Source of the DNA: Batkoa obscura
Lineage: Eukaryota > Entomophthoromycota > Entomophthoromycetes > Entomophthorales > Batkoaceae
Assembly: GCA_030770535.1 (NCBI GenBank)
Contig: JASVEC010000002.1
Coordinates: forward strand, 1,240,001 to 1,304,000
Direction: 5' to 3'
DNA length: 64,000 bases
In this document: in pieces, positions 26,507 through 38,695 of the stretch
How positions within the stretch are numbered: position 1 is the stretch's first letter
Layout of the letters: the number at the start of each line of letters is the position of its first letter
The notes under the pieces: model-generated
What the model saw: only the letters and a program-made list of their open reading frames with translations
Database searches by the model: none
Told to the model about the DNA's origin: nothing
Program-made: the position numbers and the translations under genes

Positions 26507-27431
26507 CTTTTGATTTAAAAAATGTTTTTTATTTCTTAATAGTCATTAAATTTATGACGTTAGCCTTAAAAATAGGTAGCCAATCAGTTAAGCACTTTGG
26601 ATTCATTTATGTTTTTATATTTAAGGAACCATAAGTAAACTTAATATAATATATCTTTAAGTTGAGAGTATATAAAGTTTTGTACTATATAACTATTTTA
26701 AGATAAAACATAAAAGAACAAGACAATTGAAAAAAATTTCTAAGGATAAAATTAGCTCAACTACTTTTTTTACTAAAACATATAGAAAGAATCTTAATAA
26801 ACAACTAAATATCTAATTTAAACTATACTTTTTTATTATATTAAAAATACTTGACTTGTTTGCTATATAGCTATCAATATATCTATCTTTCTTTTATATT
26901 ACTACTATTACTTGTTATTAAGATGAATTTTAGTACAAGAGTTATTAGATAGTATGATAAAAGATATATAGTCGTACAAAATAAAAAAGGATGGTAAAAA
27001 TAAGGTTTCAGAATGCAAATTAATGTGCTAGCTTTAAAAATGTTCTTAATATCTTACTATTTATTTGATTATAACTCATTAGCAAAATTAACTTAGTAAT
27101 ATATTATAGTATATAATAGTACAGTAACAAAGCAAACTTATATTAGTTTCTTTTAACATAATTGATAAAAACTTTATTATAAAAACTGATTTAATTAGAT
27201 CTATCCAAAAGAGCTTTATAATGCATTAAAATAATAAAAAACCCCACTTTAAAATATAACAGTAGTACAATTCAAAAACAAAAATTAATAAAATAAAATT
27301 CAGACTTATTTAGTTTAAGGCTAGGTTTACCAAGTGTGATTTCCCTTTTTTATAGTTTGAATTCGCTTTTCTTTTAAAAACAATATGCAAATGTGAGTTT
27401 TGATCTTTGAATTTTATACTACTCAACTCAA
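26507..27431. other. Intergenic region, 0.9 kb
   Basis: Spacer between two minus-strand genes. Extremely AT-rich. No gene, RNA or repeat family recognised. Confidence 0.5.
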
Positions 27432-28679
27432 TCAAGCAATTTCATTGTTGGTGTTATCCAGCACCTTTGTAACATCATCAACGGTTGAAAGATCTTTAAG
27501 GAAAGGAATAAGGTCCAGTAATTCAGTATCATGAAGATCGTTAAACCAGGTTGTGATAGGTACGGCGTTAGCTGGATGAAATAAATAACTTGTGGGGGAG
27601 TTATCAATAATTATAGTGTGAGCAAGATCACGACCAACTTGAGATAAATCCTAAGTTTATATTAATAATTGTACTATTAATTTATATAATAATAGCTTAC
27701 CTTAACATAGTTACCATTGTGATTATAACAGGATTCTCTGAATAATCGGTGGCTGATAACTTTATGTCTATCTAACATATCGAGTACAGGATCAGCATAC
27801 TGTAAAAACGAAGATTAATATTTATTAAATGTAGCATAAACAGTGATATTACTTTAGATAAACTAGCTGTAAATACGACAACTTCAAATATCTCTCCAAC
27901 TTTTAAAAGGAACTCATCTACACCTGGTCTTTTAGCAACATAAACATTATGAAATTGATTATCAATTTCGACTGGTACTATAAAATCTGGATGTTCGATA
28001 AGCTAATTCAAATTAACTTATGAATATATTATAATAGCATTATCCTAATTACCTTAAAAGAACTATGAACTAATGTTTCATCCAAATCCAACACTAAGCA
28101 CTTTTTATTCTCAAATTCAGAGATAGGTGGATCAAGAAGATATTTTCTTGAACTCTAAACAATAATCAGTTTTAATCTCCATAAAAAAAGCATATAACTT
28201 ACGGTAGAAATGCGTTTAGGATCAGGTAAACTTTTTTCAATAACAATAGCAGTTGGAGGGCTACCATCTGGGGAGGCCGAATAAATTAAACTATCGGGAG
28301 AAGAAGGCTTTTCAACTTGAGTCTCTTCCTCTACTGTTTTTTCGTTTGAAGGAGGGAGTGCAGGCAACGGTGTTTTTTCTTCAAACTCCATCTTTTCAGG
28401 GCTACTCCAACACATAAAAAGTGAGAATGGGTTCTTACAGCTAAGTTTAGATGAACCCTTTTCTGACTTTCCCTTTCCTTTCTTTGAGCCTAAATTGGTT
28501 ATTAGTTTTGGTTTAGTATTGTAAGGCACAAGCTTACTTTTCTCCGACTTAGTTGAGCCTGAAGCTACAACTTTACTTTGAGGAGCATTGTCTTTTTCAG
28601 AGTTAGCTGGTTTAGGTATTATATCAATGTTTGAAATGGGTGACTTTGAGGAAGCTTGGGTTGCAGTTTGAACCGACAT
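27432..28679 (-). CDS. NLI-interacting-factor (SCP/Psr1-type) protein phosphatase
   Basis: HAD-family Ser/Thr phosphatase. Exon 1 (about 28204-28679) encodes about 158 residues of Ser/Lys/Pro-rich, probably disordered sequence ([19 protein letters not shown]) with a Cys-containing patch, [10 protein letters not shown], that might be lipidated. The catalytic domain is spread over four further short exons. It has [15 protein letters not shown] with the nucleophile Asp, [40 protein letters not shown], then [19 protein letters not shown] and [17 protein letters not shown]. These are the Psr1/CTDSP signatures in order. In yeast Psr1/2 act at the plasma membrane in sodium stress; animal SCPs act on RNA polymerase II or Smads. 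Which branch applies is undecided. Stop TGA at 27432-27434. Confidence 0.92.
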
Positions 28680-30443
28680 TTTTAAGTATTATAATCAGTT
28701 TAAATAATAATAAAACAGGGGATATTAGGGAAATATAAAATTAAAAGGTACAACTATTCTAAGAAATCTTAAGGTTGAAGGAAGATGAGTCAACTTATTA
28801 TAAATAATTAATGAATCTAGTAATAAGGTTGGATATTAAATATAATCAAAAAGAGAAATAAACAAATTATTCAAAGGATTTAATTAAAAAATCAAAATAG
28901 GGATAATAACTTAGGAGTTTCTTTCTTGAACTCCAGTTAAATTGCAAATTTTGGCTACCATTTCTTAATTTAGAAGGCCCTTGTTCAAAATCAAGGGAAT
29001 TACCACATTATTTAAGGCGGGACAATAGAACTTTATTTGATACTTCTCAATCAATCAAGTGAACAAGAACTGATCTAAAGTTATATTATTGGCTTAAAAG
29101 AATTTTACCCATTAAAAAATATGTTCCGTTCTGTGCTATTGGCTTATTCTTGTAGTAGTTTGAACAGTTTTAACCAAAATACTCAAATTTACACACTGAA
29201 TTTGCAATAACATTTTCGTTAGAAAGGAAAAATGAAATGAGCTTAAAAATCAAATAAAATCTCGTTAAAACTTCTTACATTCCCTAAAATTAAATAATAA
29301 ATAATAAACTAACAAATAGATTTTATAAAAAGAGTAAGGAAAAATGAAAGATTAAAATATACTATTTAAATAACTAGTTTATTAATTTTAATTTGTTACT
29401 TTTTACTATTATAACTCGGTAACTTTACAAAAAAACTCGATCCATTTATTAAAAGTTAAAAGAAAAGGATGGGGAAACTTTAAGTTAGAAGCACCATGAA
29501 TCAAAAAAGGGAGTAATTTCTAATATTTGCAAGTTGGACATTTATTAATTTATTACAGAAATAGCTAATCTAATTAACTTGGTTTTCATTTCAATTTAGA
29601 ACTCAATTCGGTTTTATTTCTCCACAGTCGAAATTTTTTATAGTTGCTAACTTGAGTGATAGAATTTCCAGCAAGTGACGCAAAAATTAGCTGGCTTAAG
29701 CAACTCAATTTTAAGTCTTGGTAATAGTTGACTCATAGCATTATGGTCAAATGAAAACAATGGTTTTAATATGGGTAAGTTTAAAAGCTAAGTTGAAATT
29801 AGAAACAATTCTTCGGTTCACTTTTTTGTCTACTCCTGTAGTGTAATTTTTTTTAAAACTATTAAGCAAAACTGGACAAAAAACATCTTAATATAGGTTA
29901 TTTTAGTTGAGCAAAAAAGCAAATATTTTTCTAGTACCTAGTGTTAATTTGCAATTTTTGCTAATTTTTTTAATTATGATTCAAGTTTTTAAACTAACCT
30001 ATATATCAACTTGTATAAATGGTTTCAATAATTGAGAGTACACTCATACATTCACAAAATAAGAAAAAAGATTGAGGTTTATAAAATCGACATTTGTAAG
30101 TCAAAAAATTTACATAGTTTATCAAAGACTATATAATTTTACAGTTAGGTAAGTAAAGTTAGATTTGATCATACAAAGTTTTAAATTAGGTATTAATATT
30201 AATAAGAGTAATTTACCATAAAAAATAATTTTGCTTTAATCTACATGCTAAATATCATCTTTAAAATATTTTATTTTAATATAGTTGTTATCAATTTTTT
30301 TGATAACTAATACAAAAGTAGTCAAATTTATTAACATGTTTCAATTAATTAGATACATTTAAATCGAAAAGTGAAGTGTTACTTGTCGTAATAGCACTAT
30401 TTCAGCATTTAAGAAGGATGATATATTATAGATATAAACAGAA
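28680..30443. other. Intergenic region, 1.8 kb
   Basis: AT-rich spacer with no recognisable genes, RNA genes or family A elements. Confidence 0.5.
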
Positions 30444-31278
30444 TTATAAAATGTTATCTTGGAACCGATTTTCAAATTTATCACTTCCCTTTCCATTATT
30501 ACTTGAATAACTATAATCCAAACCCAAACTTTTGCTTTCATTAAATTTAGTGATTTTGGCTGGTTCCACAGAAACTCTAAATGAGGAGTCTAAAATAAGA
30601 GATTCTGCAGTTTCATAAAAATCATTTTTTGTAGTTCCTTTTTGTTCCATATCACTATAATCGGATGGACTTGCACGATTTAAACTTGTCGCTGTAAGAA
30701 CGGAAGCTCTAGCTTTTACAGCTTTTTCAGGTTTATTTATAACGTCTAATGGACTTAATAATGAGTTCCTACCAATTCCACTTAGCTTGGTATTTGTTTT
30801 TGAGTAAATATCTTCATTATCTGAGTAAATATGATCAAGATCTTCATTAGGTTGAGTAAAAATAGATTGAATCCCATGAAGCTTTTCCTCTTCTTTAATT
30901 GTATTCTAAAAAATTTAAGTGAAATTTTAATATATAAATGGTAACTCTTACCAGATTCAGCCTAGAAGTTGCAACGCTCCCAGGAACTTGAATTGCTTTA
31001 TGCCTGCGATATCGCATAATAAGATATACTATAACTAATATAAAAACAAAGAAAACGCTGCCACAAGCTATACCGATAATAGAGGGTGTTGATAAAACTC
31101 CTGAATTTGAAGATTGGCTTAAACTAGCCTCACTGATATTGCCGTTTTCATCCACGCACACTGTTTTGAAGCATACATTACAATCAATAAATTTTTGAAC
31201 ACATTTTTGAGGATTCGGGCACTTTGGATCACAATTGAAAGCAGTTTGTTTGCAATTAGGACAATCACTTTTACCCAT
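30444..31278 (-). CDS. Opy2-like single-pass membrane anchor, paralogue 1
   Basis: Two exons, 30952-31278 and 30444-30905 (GTAAGA donor, TTTTAG acceptor), about 262 aa. The extracellular part is a compact Cys-rich module (CPNCKQTAF, CDPKCPNPQKC, CNVCFKTVC) resembling the Opy2 N-terminal domain. A membrane span follows (IIGIACGSVFFVFILVIVYL), then RYRRHK and a Ser/Asn-rich cytosolic tail. Short blocks shared with the neighbouring paralogue: EEE, GIQSIF, YSDNE and the terminal ENRFQDNIL. Opy2 anchors Ste50 and the MAPKKK Ste11 at the plasma membrane in HOG/osmostress and filamentation signalling. That role is inferred from architecture. There is no cleavable signal peptide, as for a type III protein. 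Confidence 0.7.
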
Positions 31279-32815
31279 TTGAGAGTGTTGTCGATTTAAA
31301 TTAAGAAGTGAAAAAGGTTAAGATCCAATCAACTAGGAAATTTAATATAGTATTTATTTTTAACTTTCTATTTAGTATCTGGTTTGCTCTATTCTATTTA
31401 TTAAACTTAGTTCTAATGATAATAATTTAAACTAGAATTGAAATCATGATGATGATTGGCTAGAGAAGCTTCTTTTGTTCTTAGTGCCGAATTTGTGTGA
31501 GTGATTTGTATAAATAAGGAACGACCTTCATTTAGTTAATGAAAATGAATTCAAGTCCTTAAATTTAAGTTTGTGGATTTAATGAGTTTAAAATCAACTA
31601 TAATCTATTTTATGATTTAGACCCAAAGTTTTATTAATTTTAGACTCTTATTTTTAATTTAAACTTAAATATAGTATAAAAAATATATTATGTTTGCGTT
31701 ACTCATGCTTTTTTATACTAAATATTTGGTTTGAAGGTTGACCAGTTTTAGAAATTCTAATAATATTTCAACCAATAATACCTCATAATATACCATATCC
31801 CTATTAAATTTTAATTAGAAAATGTTCTGAAGATTTATTGATTGCATTAAGCTGAAGCTATCCCTTAAAAATCCCTCAATTTTATTTAAATATTTATTAT
31901 ACCCATTATATTTCATAAAGCTGTTTCACAGTCTAAATTTTGGCCTCGAAATCATTTGCTTGCTTCGAATAATTACAGCAATGTTCATCCTTTGGTGTAA
32001 AGTTGAATATACAGTTATTCAACTTTAGTATTAAATTTGAGCTTAGTTTTAATTAAATTCTCTTCAAGAATAGCTATTTCCAAAAAGAATAACTTCAATA
32101 CCTATAACATAATATAGGATAAAACCCTTACTAACTTCTTTTTTTGGAGTTGAGAATCGCAGGTAAGACTAATCTATTGCCGGTATTTCTTTGAGCTAGT
32201 AAAAATAATCACAACAGTTTGTAAACTGCTTCTAGGTTGAGATGGGACTTTATATACTCTCAAATAAACTTTTAGTGGGATTGAAATATTCGAAATTCAT
32301 TGGCGAAATTAAAGAAAAATTGTTAACATATTAAGCTTTAAAGGAACACCCAATAGATAAGGTAATATTTTCAAAAAGATATGAAAGATAAATAAGCTTG
32401 AGGAAACTATTACAGAGACCTATTTATTTGAAAGTATTCGTATGCACAACATCAAAAATTCATTGCATTATTTCAATTTGTAAAACCCGAAATATGACTT
32501 TGTATATCTAAGTTAAAGCTTTTATAAAAGAGTAAATCTAATGTAATTTTAATATTACTTGATTGAACTTTTAAAGTCATAGTAAAATGATAAAAACCAA
32601 TGATATCTGTTTAAAATGAAACGATTATTCGAACAGTAAAGACAATTTTAACATAACAACACAAATAAATTGAAACATAATTTATAATCTTTTATACATT
32701 GATTATTAAAAGTTAAAGAAGATGGCGTTTGGAGGTAAATATGCGTCAGAGAAATGAAAATAATGATAGAAGTATTGTTTAAATAAGCTAGATTTTTTGA
32801 AAAAAATCGAGATTG
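31279..32815. other. Intergenic region, 1.5 kb
   Basis: Spacer between the two Opy2-like paralogues. No gene or repeat recognised. Confidence 0.5.
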
Positions 32816-33615
32816 TTAAACAATATCGTTTTGAAATCTATCTTCAATTTTACCTTGAAATCCATTACTTAAAGCATTTTGGGACTTAGAAGTGCTGCTT
32901 TCTTCTGGGATAGGTGTTGGAAGTGGAGCATTGACATCAAAATTTCTTACAGTTGTATCTTCTTTTCTTTTGGATCTTAAACTTGAAGCAGCTAACTTGG
33001 AGTTTCCTTTTGATGATCCATTAGTCAAAGAAGTTCCAGTTATATTAGCCTCAATAGTTTCAGAAGTAGCAGTTGTATCTTTAATTATTGGACGATGGGC
33101 CTTTAATTCGGTAGCTCTCATCGTATTTATTACTGATACATCATTATCACTATAAAATCCTTGTTCTAAATGGTTGATATCTGCTTTATTGAAAATTGAC
33201 TGAATTCCAAAAATATTTTCTTCTTCTTTTGATTTCTAATTAAATTCGACTAGTTATTTAGGGCAATAATAATAATCTTATATAAACTTACCACTCCTTC
33301 ACCAGAAAATTCTCCAGAATAGTTGTTGCCTCTTAAAGTTCTCTCTAGTTGCCTACGACGATAAGCACGAATAAATAAGAAAATACCTAAACATAAGCCT
33401 AATGCCCCAATAACACCACATACAATACCAATTACGGCCCCAGAAGATAAACCATCGGAGGAAGTAGAGCTTGATTGTGAGCCGTCTGCAGCGCAACTCA
33501 TTTCCTCAATACAGTTCTCACAGGTATCAGTGCTTTTAAAGACGAGGGTGCATACCTTTCCAAGACCACAGTCCTTAGTACATTTACCAGCTAATAATGA
33601 ATATTTGTGTGACAT
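32816..33615 (-). CDS. Opy2-like single-pass membrane anchor, paralogue 2
   Basis: Two exons, 33292-33615 and 32816 to about 33236, roughly 248 aa, with the intron at the same place as in paralogue 1 (just after the juxtamembrane region, phase 0). The ectodomain reads CTKDCGLGKVCTLV then CENCIEEMSC, closer to the canonical Opy2 spacing than paralogue 1. Membrane span AVIGIVCGVIGALGLCLGIF, then RAYRRRQ. The tail shares EEEN, FGIQSIFN, FYSDND and the C-terminal IEDRFQNDIV with paralogue 1 but is otherwise different. Conserved islands in a variable tail suggest docking motifs, possibly for a Ste50-type adaptor. Confidence 0.72.
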
Positions 33616-34523
33616 TACAATTCTTCAAGGATTGTTTTTAATAAAATAAAAAAGTTTTCAATTTTTGGTCAACAAAAATAAATAATCGAGGGTTTCCTTT
33701 GTTGTATTATTTTATCCTAAGTATTTGTTACTTAAAATTTATTGACAAAATTAGTTCCTGATTAAAATAGTCCAATCAAAAGATCGTTTTTAACATAATT
33801 TATAATGATTGAATGTTTAATTTGTTTTTGAAATCTTCACTTACCATAATTAGCTATGTTTTTATTGCTTGCAGCTGGGGAGCTTAAAGTTATGACTATT
33901 TAAAAGAACATAATCATATTAATTGCCAATTAAAAGAGCAATACCAAGGCTTTAATTTGGTAAAAATCCCTTTTTACGGCTATAAAACCTTAAATTTTAT
34001 TATTAGATATTATTAAAACTTTTGAATTTAATACTGCTTTTAAAAAAAGATTTTTAATATCTACATAGTATGTGATATAAAAGGATTTTAGTGAATAAAA
34101 CTAGTTTGTATAACAACTTGTATCTGGTTAAAATATATAATAGACATTGACCTTTTGGTGCATTGATCTATTGTTCTGAAATCTAATTAAGCAGCAAAGC
34201 GGGAAATAATATTCACAATAAATTATTATGGAACTAATTGTTGATTAGTAATTTGTAGCTTCTGTGAGTTATTCCAGTCTTTACATTTGACGATTTTTAT
34301 ATTATCTTAACAGATAGAACTATACAAAATTTGATTTTTTCAAAGAGAATCTATATATATTATATTTTCCTTTATTTACTTTCCTTATTATTTTATTTTC
34401 ATTTTCCTGATTGAATGATGCATTAACATCTTTACTTTTGCTCAAATATCGAACTGCGTTGACAAACATGCAGTTTAATAGAAAAATTAATTAACCTCTT
34501 ATATAAAATAGCATCAAATAAAA

Positions 34524-34626
34524 TATATGAAGGTATATTTTTGCTTAACAATTTTACTAACAATTTTTCCTCTCAAATAGTGCTTAAAAGATGGAAAAAG
34601 TAATGAAACAAAAAACACTCCCATAT
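34524..34626 (+). repeat. MITE-like element family A, copy 9
   Basis: TATATGAAGGTATATTTTTG at the left and AAACACTCCCATATG at the right. Full length with a few substitutions. Confidence 0.88.
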
Positions 34627-34984
34627 GTTATTTAGTAATTTACTATAGCATGGAAACATACACCTTAGATAGGGCTTGTAAACCATGTAATATATATATA
34701 AATAAAAAAGCATTTCAAAGTGCATTTAATTTCAATATTACACATCATTGATAATTGACTATAAGTAATTATTTCCCTATTTAATTTACTAAGGTACTGT
34801 AATGTTATTATGATAAACGACATAAGTGAAAAATACTACCAAAAAAGAAAATAAACTATACCAAGCATTTCTAGCTATAATGCTTAATTTTTTATGGAAC
34901 TGTTTAAGTTGTAAGATCGTAACCTGAAGGTATTTCCACTTACTTTCAAGTATAGTAGACATCAATACCTAAAATATAAATCAA

Positions 34985-35091
34985 TATATGGGGATGATAT
35001 TTTTGATTTCACTACTTTTTCCATCTTTTAAGCACTATTTAAGCGGAAAAATTGTTAGTAAAATTCTTAAACAAAAATACATCCCCATATA
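34985..35091 (-). repeat. MITE-like element family A, copy 10
   Basis: TATATGGGGATG at the left and CATCCCCATATA at the right, a perfect terminal inverted repeat of 12 bases. It sits 160 bp past the WrbA stop codon and may lie in that gene's 3' region. Confidence 0.9.
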
Positions 35092-35252
35092 TTTGAAAAT
35101 GTAAACCAATTTATAATATGTATGAAGTCAATGCTTGAATTCCAACTTCAACGAAAAACTATATGAATAACTACAGGAGAATTTATAAAGTATCAAGTAA
35201 AACTTAACAGATAATAAAACAGATAATATACAAATTTTAATTAAAATTATAC

Positions 35253-35882
35253 TTAAGCAGTTTCAGAACCTTTAACATATTGAGAAACTAATTTGGCAAA
35301 ATTTTCGCCTTGAGTACGGGCAATCTCTAATTCTTTTTCCGAAGCTTGTTTGGCCCCATTTTCGCCAGCAACTACTGAAGCCCCATATGGAGAACCACCA
35401 ATTACTTCGTTAGCTTCTTGAAGATGAGTAGAAGCATATCCAAGTGGTACATAAACCATACCAAAATGAGCAATGGTAGTTAAAAATGTAAGATGAGTAG
35501 TTTCTTGCCCACCATGTTGAGTATTAGAGGATACAAAAGTACCAGCAAACTTATTTTGTAAGGCACCAGTAGCCCATAAACCACCACAAGCATCCCAAAA
35601 ATGCTTCCATTGGGCTGGCATCATACCAAATCGAGTTGGGATACCGAATAAAAGGCCGTCGGCTTCTTTTAATAATTCAGGGGTAATCACTTCAATTCCT
35701 TCTGGTTTTGGTGGTGCATACATTTTAGTAAGTACTTCTTGGGGTAAAGTTTCTGGTACTTGAAAAATTTTAACTTCAACATTGGGTACACGTTCAGCCC
35801 CTTCTTTGATGGCTTTAGCTAATGAATAGATATGCTGGTATGTAGAGTAGTATGGAATGTAGATTTTAGTAGTACGAGTCAT
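35253..35882 (-). CDS. WrbA/Pst2-type NAD(P)H:quinone oxidoreductase
   Basis: Flavodoxin-like FMN enzyme of 209 aa in a single exon. It reduces quinones by two electrons and so protects against redox-cycling quinones. The FMN phosphate loop region begins IYIPYYSTYQHIYSLAKAI. Family hallmarks follow: LLFGIPTRFGMMPAQWKHFWD, FVSSNTQHGGQETT (isoalloxazine and tyrosine region) and SPYGASVVAG near the end. Length matches yeast Pst2/Ycp4/Rfs1 (about 200 aa). No membrane or targeting segment. Closest fungal relatives associate with eisosomes, but location here is not shown by the sequence. Confidence 0.95.
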   Translation of the reverse strand: MTRTTKIYIPYYSTYQHIYSLAKAIKEGAERVPNVEVKIFQVPETLPQEVLTKMYAPPKPEGIEVITPELLKEADGLLFGIPTRFGMMPAQWKHFWDACGGLWATGALQNKFAGTFVSSNTQHGGQETTHLTFLTTIAHFGMVYVPLGYASTHLQEANEVIGGSPYGASVVAGENGAKQASEKELEIARTQGENFAKLVSQYVKGSETA

Positions 35883-36261
35883 TGTTCTTATTCTTGTTTT
35901 GTTTCAATCTTAGTTTATAATTTTTTTATCTCACTTTTAGGTGCTTTTATATCTTTGGTCCAAATAAGGCTTTTATAATTATTTATAAGCAGTAGAATAC
36001 AAAAGAACTGCTTATTCATACATCTTCACTAAGTATTTTACTGCTAAATAGCCTTACTAATTACCAGCACCAAACAAGAATAAATTGTTAATTTTGGAAA
36101 TAAAAAAGTAACTTGGTTATTCTATTAATTTTAATTAGATTTCAAATCTTATTAATTGTTCTAGCTGCTTACAAACTTTTTCGCTTTTTTTTACCAATAT
36201 TACATAATTTAATTTGCATTTTTATATGTAAGCCTATTTATTACTCTATATCTTCTGTTAT

Positions 36262-36370
36262 TATATGGGGATGTATTTTTGCATTTAAGAATTTTACTAA
36301 CAAATTTTCCACTCAAATAGTGCTTAAAAAATGGAAAAAGTAATGAAGTTAAAAAAAACACTCTCGTATG
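36262..36370 (+). repeat. MITE-like element family A, copy 11
   Basis: TATATGGGGATGTATTTTTG at the left and AAACACTCTCGTATG at the right. Its centre is a perfect mini-stem, CACT-CAAAT-AGTG. Confidence 0.9.
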
Positions 36371-36776
36371 ATTAATATACTATTATAAAAAATATTCGCT
36401 AATTATTACTTATTACATTATCTCTTAAATATATAAATTTATAAAACTACACCGACCATTTATCAATTAAAAATGTTAAACGATTATTGGTTACTAACAT
36501 TCTAGTAAAAAACTAGTTTTATGTAGATTATGAATTGTATATTTTGAAGCATATTACTGTCATATTTGCATTAACATATTGAAAATTTTAAACGTAATAA
36601 TAGCTTATTGGTTCAATATATAGTATACAGCTGTTGGAGCTCTATCGAGGTTTTAGTTGTGGTAATTTTTAGAGTTAGTTACATGTTTACCTGGTTCTTA
36701 AGTTTAATAATAGATTTAGATAATTTTAGCAATACTTTATTTGTAAATGAACAGTTAATTGTCATAATAAAATTGC

Positions 36777-36872
36777 AATAGTTGGAATATTTACTGCATT
36801 TTTGAGTATATATTTTATAAAATAGGAATTGCGAAAGTAGACTTTAATAGTTGGAATATTTACTGCATTTTT
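36777..36872 (+). repeat. Pair of 27-bp direct repeats
   Basis: Two identical copies beginning AATAGTTGGAATATTTACTG at 36777-36803 and 36846-36872, separated by 42 bp. No coding or structural meaning is evident; probably a local slippage or repair duplication. Confidence 0.8.
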
Positions 36873-36903
36873 TTTTAATTTTTCAGACAAAACAAAGTTC
36901 AGT

Positions 36904-37004
36904 ATAAGTGAATATTTTTTGGTTTCATCACTTTCTATCTTTTAAGCACTATTTAAACAGAAAAATTGTTAGTAAAATTCTTAAACAAAATACATCTTCA
37001 TAAA
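36904..37004 (-). repeat. MITE-like element family A, copy 12 (worn ends)
   Basis: Core CTATCTTTTAAGCACTATTT is clear. Terminal repeats are eroded to TAAGTG and CATCTTCATA. Confidence 0.75.
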
Positions 37005-37354
37005 TTAGGGATGGTTGGATAAGAAAATATCGTTGCAACTGGTCATCTCTATTTTTTTAAATTTGCAGTTTATAAAATATCCTGGTAATTTTATTAAGCT
37101 ATGGTAAAAAACGAGCGGTTCGCTAATAGCTATCCTTTGGATAACTGTATAGATCACTATCATTTAAAACATTAATGACAATAGAGTATTGAATAGTTTA
37201 TAAATCGTACTTTTAAAAATATTTTAAATAATTAGGAAATATCTGTAAATAAAAATAAGATAATTTTATTCATTTAATTATAGCTCAAGGGTAAAATAAA
37301 ATTAGCAATAGAGAAATTAGAAGTAATAATTAATAGTGAAGACAAAAGTACAAT

Positions 37355-38695
37355 CTAAGGTGATTTTTCCAAGGTATGATCAAAGGACTCAACTGGAGCT
37401 TCAACCTCTGAACTTTGAGTTGTTTTGAAAGCAACAATAAGTGCAGGGATACAAGCGACAGCAAGTAAAATCCAATTGATCAAAAGTTGAGGCATATATT
37501 CTAATTTACCTGAATCTAATCCCCAAGAGATAGCACCACCAGCGGATTGAATACCTTTATAAAAACCAGCATATCTAGCTAAAATAGAAGCATCGTTAGT
37601 TTGTGCTCCCATTAACCAATAAGCCCAGCTTTGTAGTATAGCATCAGCAAACCCATAAACTAAATAAAGTACTAATAAAGGTCCATATCTAGAATCTTGG
37701 AAATCTACTTTAACCCATTCATGTTCAGTTTCTCTAGTATATTGAAGTTGGACTACATAACCTCCGGCCCACATAGCCATCATAACAGAGAATACAATAA
37801 CTAAACCTACAATGGCTCTAGTCTTACGATTTAAACGTTTGAAATCCATCAATAAGCCAAAAAGGTAAGCGCCAAACATTTGAGATCCCCAATAAACTAC
37901 ATTATTTAAAGAACGGGTACGTACATTAAATAAGACACCGTTATAAGCATTGAATTGATAAGTATAAAGCCAGTTAGTGGTAAGGAATAATGGGATTAAC
38001 AAAATCATTTTCCATTCAGTGAATACTTTAAGAACACCAGCAATCTCTGTTTTAGCAGATGGATATTCAATAGTTTCAACATGTCTGCCATCGGATTTAA
38101 TGACTTTAGCAGGTGCAAGTAAAGATAAAGAAAGTAAAGACCCACAAAACATAATACACATAAATGCAATATAAGTAGAATCAGTGACATTTGGATTAGG
38201 GTTAGTATAGTTGACACCAAATGAAATTAAACCACCAATAACACCACCCATATTGAAAATAATCCAAAAGATGGAAATATATTTTCCTTTTTCATTTTCA
38301 GTTGGGTAACCTAACATAAGGGCACCTTGTGCGGACCACAACATACCAGCACCAACACCCAACAAAGCACCAGCAATAATAGTAAAAGCACGTGCACCTA
38401 CTGGACTAGTTTCAGTAATATGACCATAAGCTAACATAGCACCAGTATATAAAACATAAGTTAAAGAACCAATAAAGATAGTCAATTTTGGACCTAAGAG
38501 ATTAGTAATGGCTCCACCAAGGATACCAAAAATAGAGAAAGTAGTATAAAGAGCAGTGTTTGCTTGAGAAGCAACGGTTGGATCAACTTGACCACCACCA
38601 CCCATACCATTTAAAGCATTAAACATACCAGGACAGGCAAAGCAGATGAAACCGACCAGTATATTCTGGATCATAGAACTATTGTATTTAATCAT
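37355..38695 (-). CDS. UNC93-like major facilitator superfamily protein
   Basis: Multi-pass membrane protein of 446 aa in one exon, of the DUF895/UNC93 branch of the MFS. The transported substrate is unknown. Seen: about eleven to twelve hydrophobic segments with FICFACPGMFNALNGMGGGG in the first loop, GVGAGMLWSAQGALMLGYP (TM4-5 loop), WIIFNMGGVIGGLISFGVNY and, late, YGFADAILQSWAYWLMGAQT followed by RYAGFYKGIQSAGGAISWG. All are typical of fungal UNC93-like proteins. The tail is short and cytosolic. A decayed paralogue lies at 44.1-46.1 kb on the same strand, so the pair arose by local duplication. Confidence 0.93.
   Translation of the reverse strand: MIKYNSSMIQNILVGFICFACPGMFNALNGMGGGGQVDPTVASQANTALYTTFSIFGILGGAITNLLGPKLTIFIGSLTYVLYTGAMLAYGHITETSPVGARAFTIIAGALLGVGAGMLWSAQGALMLGYPTENEKGKYISIFWIIFNMGGVIGGLISFGVNYTNPNPNVTDSTYIAFMCIMFCGSLLSLSLLAPAKVIKSDGRHVETIEYPSAKTEIAGVLKVFTEWKMILLIPLFLTTNWLYTYQFNAYNGVLFNVRTRSLNNVVYWGSQMFGAYLFGLLMDFKRLNRKTRAIVGLVIVFSVMMAMWAGGYVVQLQYTRETEHEWVKVDFQDSRYGPLLVLYLVYGFADAILQSWAYWLMGAQTNDASILARYAGFYKGIQSAGGAISWGLDSGKLEYMPQLLINWILLAVACIPALIVAFKTTQSSEVEAPVESFDHTLEKSP

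Larger units (their letters stand above)
33616..35252. other. Intergenic region, 1.6 kb
   Basis: Upstream of Opy2-like paralogue 2 and downstream of the WrbA gene. It contains family A copies 9 and 10 in opposite orientation about 350 bp apart. Nothing else recognised. Confidence 0.5.
35883..37354. other. Intergenic region, 1.5 kb
   Basis: Spacer between WrbA and the UNC93-like gene. It holds family A copies 11 and 12 and a 27-bp direct repeat. Otherwise no recognisable feature. Confidence 0.5.

Noticed and set aside
36113-36343. 76-codon open frame on the plus strand
   Set aside because: Runs into family A copy 11. The frame is a by-product of the repeat, as is the similar one at 51625-51891.
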